Assembly: GCA_036821825.1 (NCBI GenBank)
Contig: DAISIV010000005.1
Coordinates: 1-64,000 of the forward strand
Length of the DNA stretch: 64,000 nt
Reading direction: 5' to 3'
Origin: CAITZA01 sp937915285
GTDB lineage: Bacteria; Desulfobacterota; Desulfomonilia; Desulfomonilales; Desulfomonilaceae
Shown: one piece after another, positions 59,554-64,000 of the stretch
How the letters are laid out: every line of letters starts with the position of its first letter
How positions within the stretch are numbered: the first letter of the stretch is position 1
The notes under the pieces: model-generated
Told to the model about the DNA's origin: nothing
Seen by the model: the letters and a program-made list of their open reading frames with translations, nothing else
The model's database searches: none
Program-made: the position numbers and the translations under genes

Positions 59554-60357
59554 ATGCAGCCAATGCTGGAAGTCAACAACGTTGAAGTGATTTACAACCA
59601 GGTGGCTCTCGTGCTTAAAGGGCTTTCCCTGATAGTCAACGAAGGCCAGATTGTGACCGTTCTTGGCAACAATGGGGCCGGAAAAAGCACCACACTCAAG
59701 GCCATATCAGGTTTGCTCAAATCCGAAAACGGAAAAGTAACCGATGGAAGCATAACTTTTCTCGGAGAACGAATTGAACGGATCGATCCGGAAAAGATTG
59801 TTCGAAAAGGCATATTTCAGGTCATGGAGGGACGCAAGGCCTTCGAGGACCTCACCGTGGAAGAAAACCTGCTTGTCGGAGCGCACACAATCCGCAGCAG
59901 GAGACAAATCAAACATGACATCGAAATGGTCTACAACTACTTCCCCAGGCTTCTCCAAAGAAGGAATTTTCTCTCCGGCTACATAAGCGGTGGTGAACAA
60001 CAGATGATGGTCATCGGTCGAGGCCTGATGGCGCATCCAAAACTGATGCTGCTCGATGAGCCCTCCATGGGATTAAGTCCAATGCTCGTCGGCGAGATTT
60101 TCGAGATAATTCAGCGAATAAACAAGGAAGAAAAAGTCACAATCCTTCTGGTTGAACAGAACGCCAGAATGGCCCTTAGTATCGCAGATCACGGATACGT
60201 GATGGAAAACGGAAGAATCGTGCTTGATGATGAAGTGGAGAAGCTCAGGGAAAACGAGGATATAAAGGAATTTTACCTCGGTTTGACTGAGAAGGGAAAA
60301 CAGAAGAGCTATCGTGATGTCAAACATTACAAGCGCCGAAAGAGATGGCTTACGTAA
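59554..60357 (+). CDS. livF: ABC transporter ATPase LivF
   Basis: Second ATPase. Walker A GNNGAGKST, Q-loop GIFQVMEGRKAFEDLTVEENLLVGAHT, signature YISGGEQQMMVIGRGL, Walker B LMLLDEPSMGLSP and switch LVEQNA. Six bases after livG. The C-terminus has a basic tail (KGKQKSYRDVKHYKRRKRW) longer than in E. coli LivF. Completes the importer. Confidence 0.94.
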   Translation: MQPMLEVNNVEVIYNQVALVLKGLSLIVNEGQIVTVLGNNGAGKSTTLKAISGLLKSENGKVTDGSITFLGERIERIDPEKIVRKGIFQVMEGRKAFEDLTVEENLLVGAHTIRSRRQIKHDIEMVYNYFPRLLQRRNFLSGYISGGEQQMMVIGRGLMAHPKLMLLDEPSMGLSPMLVGEIFEIIQRINKEEKVTILLVEQNARMALSIADHGYVMENGRIVLDDEVEKLRENEDIKEFYLGLTEKGKQKSYRDVKHYKRRKRWLT

Positions 60358-60552
60358 ACCCGCCTTAATTCACAAATTAATGCCCTACATTGTACTCAAG
60401 GCTACACCTGATATTTTTTGAATCAGCAATTTGACAGCGCTAAGACGGTTGCACCTTACGTTTAATACTAATATTGGCTTGTTGAAGAGCTTTAATTGGT
60501 GGCGCCCAAAGACCCTTCTATCTGACGTGCCAGAGGCCAATTTCTTACTTTT

Positions 60553-60581
60553 TTGACTCCACGGATATTCTACTGTAATCT
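60553..60581 (+). promoter_or_regulatory. Sigma-70-like promoter for rhodanese gene
   Basis: TTGACT (60553-60558), exactly 17 bases, TAATCT (60576-60581), then about 73 bp to the ATG. Box match is good; only the experimental start site is missing. Confidence 0.5.
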
Positions 60582-60654
60582 GAGACAGAACTAATAGGCT
60601 ATGTCTTTTAGGATCACAAACCACAACAAATAGTCACAGGAGGATCATTCCCAC

Positions 60655-61239
60655 ATGTTTAGAGCGAGATTTTCTTCATTCCTGGTCTGGATTCTGGTGT
60701 TATCTTTCGCCGGCCTGGCTTTTGCATCCGGAGAGGCTCCGTCAGATCCTAAGAAGCAAACAAGTCTGGGCAAATACGCTACGTCAATCGAGGCTTATAA
60801 CCAGTGGAAAGCCGCTCCTGACAAGATTTTCATCATCGACTGCAGGACACCTCAGGAGTATGTATACGTTGGACATGCCCCCATGGCAGTCAACATACCG
60901 TCACTTGTATGGACTGGGAAGTTTGACGCAGAAAAAAAGGATGTGGTCCTCGAAAAGAATCCTGAGTTCGTGTCCAAAGTCAAGAATCTGTACAAACCCG
61001 GTGACCAGATCATGATGATGTGCCGTTCGGGACAGAGAAGCGCGGCTTGCGCAGAGGAGTTGATCAAAGCGGGCTTTACCAATGTTTTTAACATCACTGA
61101 CGGCTTTGAGGGAGACAAGCTCAACGATAAGTCATCACCTAATCACGGTAAGAGAGTGGTCAACGGATGGAAAAATTCCGGAGCGCCATGGACATATGAT
61201 CTTGATTTGAAACTTATGCCTACGCTAATCCAGAAATAG
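60655..61239 (+). CDS. Exported rhodanese-like sulfurtransferase
   Basis: 194 residues. The signal peptide is about 1-24 (FLVWILVLSFAGLAFAS), so the protein is periplasmic. Rhodanese domain: KIFIIDCRTPQEYVYVGHAPMAVNIPS and the active-site loop MMCRSGQRSAACAEELIKAGF, in which the Cys forms the persulfide. The loop C-R-S-G-Q-R-S is typical of single-domain rhodaneses. It could handle sulfane sulfur or cyanide in the periplasm. CAGGAGG precedes the ATG; a promoter-like element and a terminator hairpin bracket the gene, implying a single-gene unit. Confidence 0.9.
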   Translation: MFRARFSSFLVWILVLSFAGLAFASGEAPSDPKKQTSLGKYATSIEAYNQWKAAPDKIFIIDCRTPQEYVYVGHAPMAVNIPSLVWTGKFDAEKKDVVLEKNPEFVSKVKNLYKPGDQIMMMCRSGQRSAACAEELIKAGFTNVFNITDGFEGDKLNDKSSPNHGKRVVNGWKNSGAPWTYDLDLKLMPTLIQK

Positions 61240-61248
61240 TCATCAGCG

Positions 61249-61281
61249 TCAGGGCGTGACATGTTTTCCGTCACGCCCTGA
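61249..61281. terminator. Strong hairpin after rhodanese gene
   Basis: TCAGGGCGTGAC (61249-61260), a nine-base loop, GTCACGCCCTGA (61270-61281): 12 perfect base pairs, about 10 bp after the stop. The T-run is weak. Confidence 0.7.
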
Positions 61282-61479
61282 ATACCTTCACCTACCTCGT
61301 ATATTTTTCACATCCGACATATTTATTTGGACATTTTCCTGTTTAATAATAATATCCCGGCGTCCGACAGATCTTGATCCCGGCCGGCGAGACCGGCTGA
61401 ATTGTTATTGCGCAAAATGGTCAAGTCTTCAATAAACCCTGGCCCAACATGTCCGCCAGAAAACAAGAAAGGATGCGTC

Positions 61480-62586
61480 ATGAGACCATGTCTAAAGGTG
61501 TCGTTCGTTGCGTTGGTTTGCGCGTTTCTTACCACAGGGTTTGGTAACGCCCATGCCTGCATGTGGTTTACTTTGGGCGCCACAGACGGATCGTGGATAG
61601 TCGCCAGGACCATGGAGTTTGGTGTGCCGTTTAAGTGGCAACTTGTTGTTACCCCGCGTGGAATGCAGTTCTCAAGCCCTGCCCCCAATGACAAACCAGG
61701 TCTTGCATGGAAAACTAAACACGGCTTTGTCGGATTTTACTCGACCGGGCCTGAAGGCGCTATCTCGGAAGGAATGAATGAGAAGGGCCTGACATTCGGA
61801 GCGCTATGGTTTGAGCCTGACACCAAATACCAGGAGGTTCCTCCGGGTGAAGAGGGTAGAGCTTTGACCCTCACCTATCTGGGAGCCTGGATACTCGGAA
61901 ACTTTGAAACCACTGACGAGGTCAAAAGAGAAATTCAAAAAATACTGGTATTTGGTGAAGTGATCAAAGAAATGGACATGGTTCCACCGCTTCACTTTGC
62001 CGTAACTGACTCCTCAGGAAAGACAATAGTCATAGAATACGAGAACGGTAAAGCCAACTTTTATGACGCTCCTCTTGGCATAATGACAAACGCTCCGAAT
62101 TACCAATGGCACATGACAAACCTTAGGCAATACATTGGAATGTCAACATCTCCCAACAAGGGCGGCATACTTTCCAACCTGAATCTGTCCCCAACAGGAC
62201 ATGGTCTGGGAATGATCGGACTACCCGGCGACATAACCCCTCCAAGCAGATTCATCAAACTCGCTGTTTACATTGACAGCGTCATCAAGCAGCCAAACCC
62301 TGAAAAAAACCTCAACCTTGCCCAGCACATAGTCAACGCTTTTGACATACCATTGGGCCTGGTCGTGGACAAAGCCTCCGACGGAAAAGTCATCAGCATG
62401 GAAAGGACGGATTTCGCTACGTTCAAGGATTTGACCAATAAGGTCATGTACCAGCGTCTTTATGACAACACCGAAATTACCAGGGTCGATTTAAAGAAGA
62501 TTGATTTTTCAGGGGACAAATTCAAGTACATTTCACTCAACAGAGGAGAGCAAAAATTCGTGGACATCACAGACCAGGCCAGGTGA
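61480..62586 (+). CDS. Exported linear-amide C-N hydrolase (choloylglycine hydrolase / Ntn family)
   Basis: Ntn hydrolase of the bile-salt-hydrolase/penicillin-V-acylase family. The chosen ATG gives a signal peptide (MRPCLKVSFVALVCAFLTTG) ending NAHA, followed directly by CMWFTLG. The catalytic Cys is thus the residue freed by signal cleavage, replacing the usual autoproteolytic or Met removal step. Other family marks: WIVARTMEFG, EGMNEKGLTFGALWF, ENGKANFYDAPLGIMTNAP and NYQWHMTNLRQYI. ARTME corresponds to GRxxD/E with the Arg contact. The enzyme would cleave an amide in the periplasm (bile salts, penicillin V or N-acyl-homoserine lactones are all possible in the family). An ATG further upstream would add 26 residues before the signal. 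Confidence 0.88.
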   Translation: MRPCLKVSFVALVCAFLTTGFGNAHACMWFTLGATDGSWIVARTMEFGVPFKWQLVVTPRGMQFSSPAPNDKPGLAWKTKHGFVGFYSTGPEGAISEGMNEKGLTFGALWFEPDTKYQEVPPGEEGRALTLTYLGAWILGNFETTDEVKREIQKILVFGEVIKEMDMVPPLHFAVTDSSGKTIVIEYENGKANFYDAPLGIMTNAPNYQWHMTNLRQYIGMSTSPNKGGILSNLNLSPTGHGLGMIGLPGDITPPSRFIKLAVYIDSVIKQPNPEKNLNLAQHIVNAFDIPLGLVVDKASDGKVISMERTDFATFKDLTNKVMYQRLYDNTEITRVDLKKIDFSGDKFKYISLNRGEQKFVDITDQAR

Positions 62587-62708
62587 TCGTTCCTATTGCC
62601 CGCTGTTTTTCAATGAGGGGCCTGAAACCTGGTGACCGATAAATTTATCAGCTTGTTTTACGGTCAGCTGGGCAGGCTCGTCATTCACCCCTGAGGCGCC
62701 TGGGCGTT

Positions 62709-63152
62709 TTACCTCTTTCTCCTGACGTAAATTGTTTTAAGTACCCTGCAGACGACTTCCCCCTTTTCATCAGTTATGTCTATGGAGAGTTCTGGAAGGT
62801 ATTTCTTGCCGTCGCCTGTGTTGTCCTTAATTCTTGTAATCAGGTCGTCCCCGATTGTAAACCTGGCTGTCACAAGCCCCATCCCAGGCTTCACAAAATC
62901 GATGGACGCAGACTTGTCCCATACAACATAATCCTTACCCAATATCTGTATGAGCATCAGCATGTAGAACGGATCAACCATGGCGTACAGGCTTCCGCCG
63001 AAATGCGAGTTTACATAGTTGCGATTGTAGAATCTCTTTTTCATCTCAACCACAACTTCCCGAAAATCGGGGGAAACCTTCTTTACCACAATCCCGGTGG
63101 CCCAGTAAGGTGGATAAACATTTAGAAGCATCTTGAAAAATTTATGATTCAT
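62709..63152 (-). CDS. DUF4442-like hotdog-fold thioesterase family protein
   Basis: 147 residues. The hotdog helix region NSHFGGSLYAMVDPFYMLMLI, preceded by MKKRFYNRNYVNSHFGG, is typical of PaaI/YiiD-like DUF4442 proteins, as is PYWATGIVVKKVSPDF near the N-terminus. Likely acyl-CoA thioesterase activity, but not shown. Its ATG start is near a weak ribosome site. The next genes on either side face differently, so it stands alone. Confidence 0.8.
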   Translation of the reverse strand: MNHKFFKMLLNVYPPYWATGIVVKKVSPDFREVVVEMKKRFYNRNYVNSHFGGSLYAMVDPFYMLMLIQILGKDYVVWDKSASIDFVKPGMGLVTARFTIGDDLITRIKDNTGDGKKYLPELSIDITDEKGEVVCRVLKTIYVRRKR

Positions 63153-63289
63153 AGGTGTTGCAAAACGACTCCATCATCCGGATTCACAGTCCCGGTTATT
63201 TCCTGAAACAGTAAAAATCTCCAGGGCATACCTTTTGGTCTACAGGTTTCGGGAGGTAGGTGTAATACTGCTCATATCGATATGTCTTC

Positions 63290-64000
63290 TCAATCGACTG
63301 TCCCAACTGAGCGGACCGACGCGCTTGCCTCCCCATTTCTTGAGGCCGATACATCGACAGGAATCGTGAAGGAGATAGCGCAGCCTTGGCCGGCCCCCTC
63401 GCTCACCGCAGTAATCTCTCCGCCATGAAGCTCCACGAGACGTTTGGTCAATGCTAGCCCGAGACCTGTCCCGGGTATAATTCTATTTTGAGAATCGTCG
63501 ATTTGCTCGAAAACGTCAAATATCCGCGGCAGATCTTCTTTTTTTATACCTATTCCGGAATCACTTACGCAAACAGATACAACGTCCCCCTGCCTTCCAG
63601 CGATTAGACTTATGCTGCCTCCATCAGGCGTGAATTTCACAGCGTTGGTCAAGAGATTGAACATGACCTGTTTGAGCTTTATTTCATCGGCTTTTATTAC
63701 AAGACCTTTGGTGGTCGTGTCCAAATTTATCTCGAGTTTCTGTAAATGCCTTGTTGCCCTCTCGCGAACCATTGACAGGCTTTTGGTAAGCAGATCCTCG
63801 ATGTTGACCTCGCTTACATTCAGTGTCTGGGAACCTGACTCAGCTTTCGCCAGATCCAGAATGTCCTTCACCAGAGACAGTAACTGATGACCAGCATTGT
63901 AAATCTCCCGAACATAAGTGTATTGCCTTTCATTGAGCTTACCGAAGTGCTGGTCTGACAGTAATTCCGCAAAACCGATGATGGCTGTAAGCGGTGTGCG
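63290..64000 (-). CDS. Histidine kinase C-terminal part, cut by window edge
   Basis: The frame is open to base 64000. HisKA helices read TPLTAIIGFAELLSDQHFG and then QLLSLVKDILDLAKAESG (the phospho-His lies just outside the window). The HATPase domain has MFNLLTNAVKFTPDGGSI (N box), VSVCVSDSGIGIKKEDLPRIFDVFEQID (G1 and F box) and PGTGLGLALTKRLVELHGGEITAVSEGAGQG (G2). A 20-residue tail rich in Ser and Val follows. Sensor domains lie off the window. Standard hybrid-free kinase C-terminus. Confidence 0.92.
   Translation of the reverse strand, partial: RTPLTAIIGFAELLSDQHFGKLNERQYTYVREIYNAGHQLLSLVKDILDLAKAESGSQTLNVSEVNIEDLLTKSLSMVRERATRHLQKLEINLDTTTKGLVIKADEIKLKQVMFNLLTNAVKFTPDGGSISLIAGRQGDVVSVCVSDSGIGIKKEDLPRIFDVFEQIDDSQNRIIPGTGLGLALTKRLVELHGGEITAVSEGAGQGCAISFTIPVDVSASRNGEASASVRSVGTVD

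Overview
The window looks like a chromosomal segment of an anaerobic Desulfobacterota (former Deltaproteobacteria) member, probably a sulfate reducer or a syntroph relative of the Desulfomonile/Syntrophobacter type. This is inferred from gene content: a TunR-like molybdate/tungstate regulator built on a recombinase fold, TSUP transporters, an eight-heme cytochrome fused to HEAT/TPR repeats, a rubrerythrin-like di-iron protein and a PAS sensor with a zinc-finger tail. No rRNA, CRISPR array, insertion sequence or prophage was seen. There are two tRNA genes, Pro(UGG) and Gly(GCC), both with encoded CCA.

Layout. 1-9 kb: 5'-truncated comM, two exported phosphatases, tRNA-Pro, rdgB-meaB, a duplicated-module protein, a ferritin-like protein and small envelope genes. 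9-14 kb: the RNA/c-di-AMP operon phoH-pgpH-ybeY, with a 98-bp pgpH/ybeY overlap, and mazG. 14-20 kb: small hypothetical genes, a methyltransferase, a large outer-membrane barrel and an OmpA/TPR protein. 20-27.5 kb: an oxyanion locus with TSUP transporter, divergent tunR-like gene, modABC, a second large barrel and a second TSUP. 27.6-33 kb: carB, a tautomerase, a smaller barrel, a CxxC protein and a decayed DJ-1/PfpI gene. 33.7-41 kb: two exported sulfatases with a C-T-A-G-R active site, an exported HAD phosphatase and the multiheme cytochrome. 41-48 kb: PAS sensor, acyl-CoA ligase, pseudogene fragments, a run of coupled very small membrane proteins, a PrsW-like protease and a dCTP-deaminase/dUTPase-fold protein. 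48-53 kb: tRNA-Gly, a 59-residue HTH-like protein, YihY, a MoaE-like protein, and a GAF histidine kinase with two response regulators. 53-60 kb: a LivHMKGF-type ABC transporter with an embedded acyl-CoA synthetase. 60-64 kb: periplasmic rhodanese, exported Ntn hydrolase, a hotdog thioesterase and a truncated histidine kinase.

The most coherent system is the oxyanion locus. The catalytically dead recombinase-fold regulator carries the metal-oxyanion (TOBE/Mop) domains, while ModC lacks the C-terminal TOBE domain it often has. Both flanking promoters, modA and TSUP, have an inverted repeat just downstream of a good -10 box, as expected for operators. Less characterised are the three coupled short membrane ORFs at 44.8-45.4 kb and the sulfatase/HAD/multiheme cluster. 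Several decayed genes (DJ-1/PfpI, GNAT, histidine kinase) mark 32.8-33.7, 41.1 and 44.2-44.6 kb as eroding accessory stretches.
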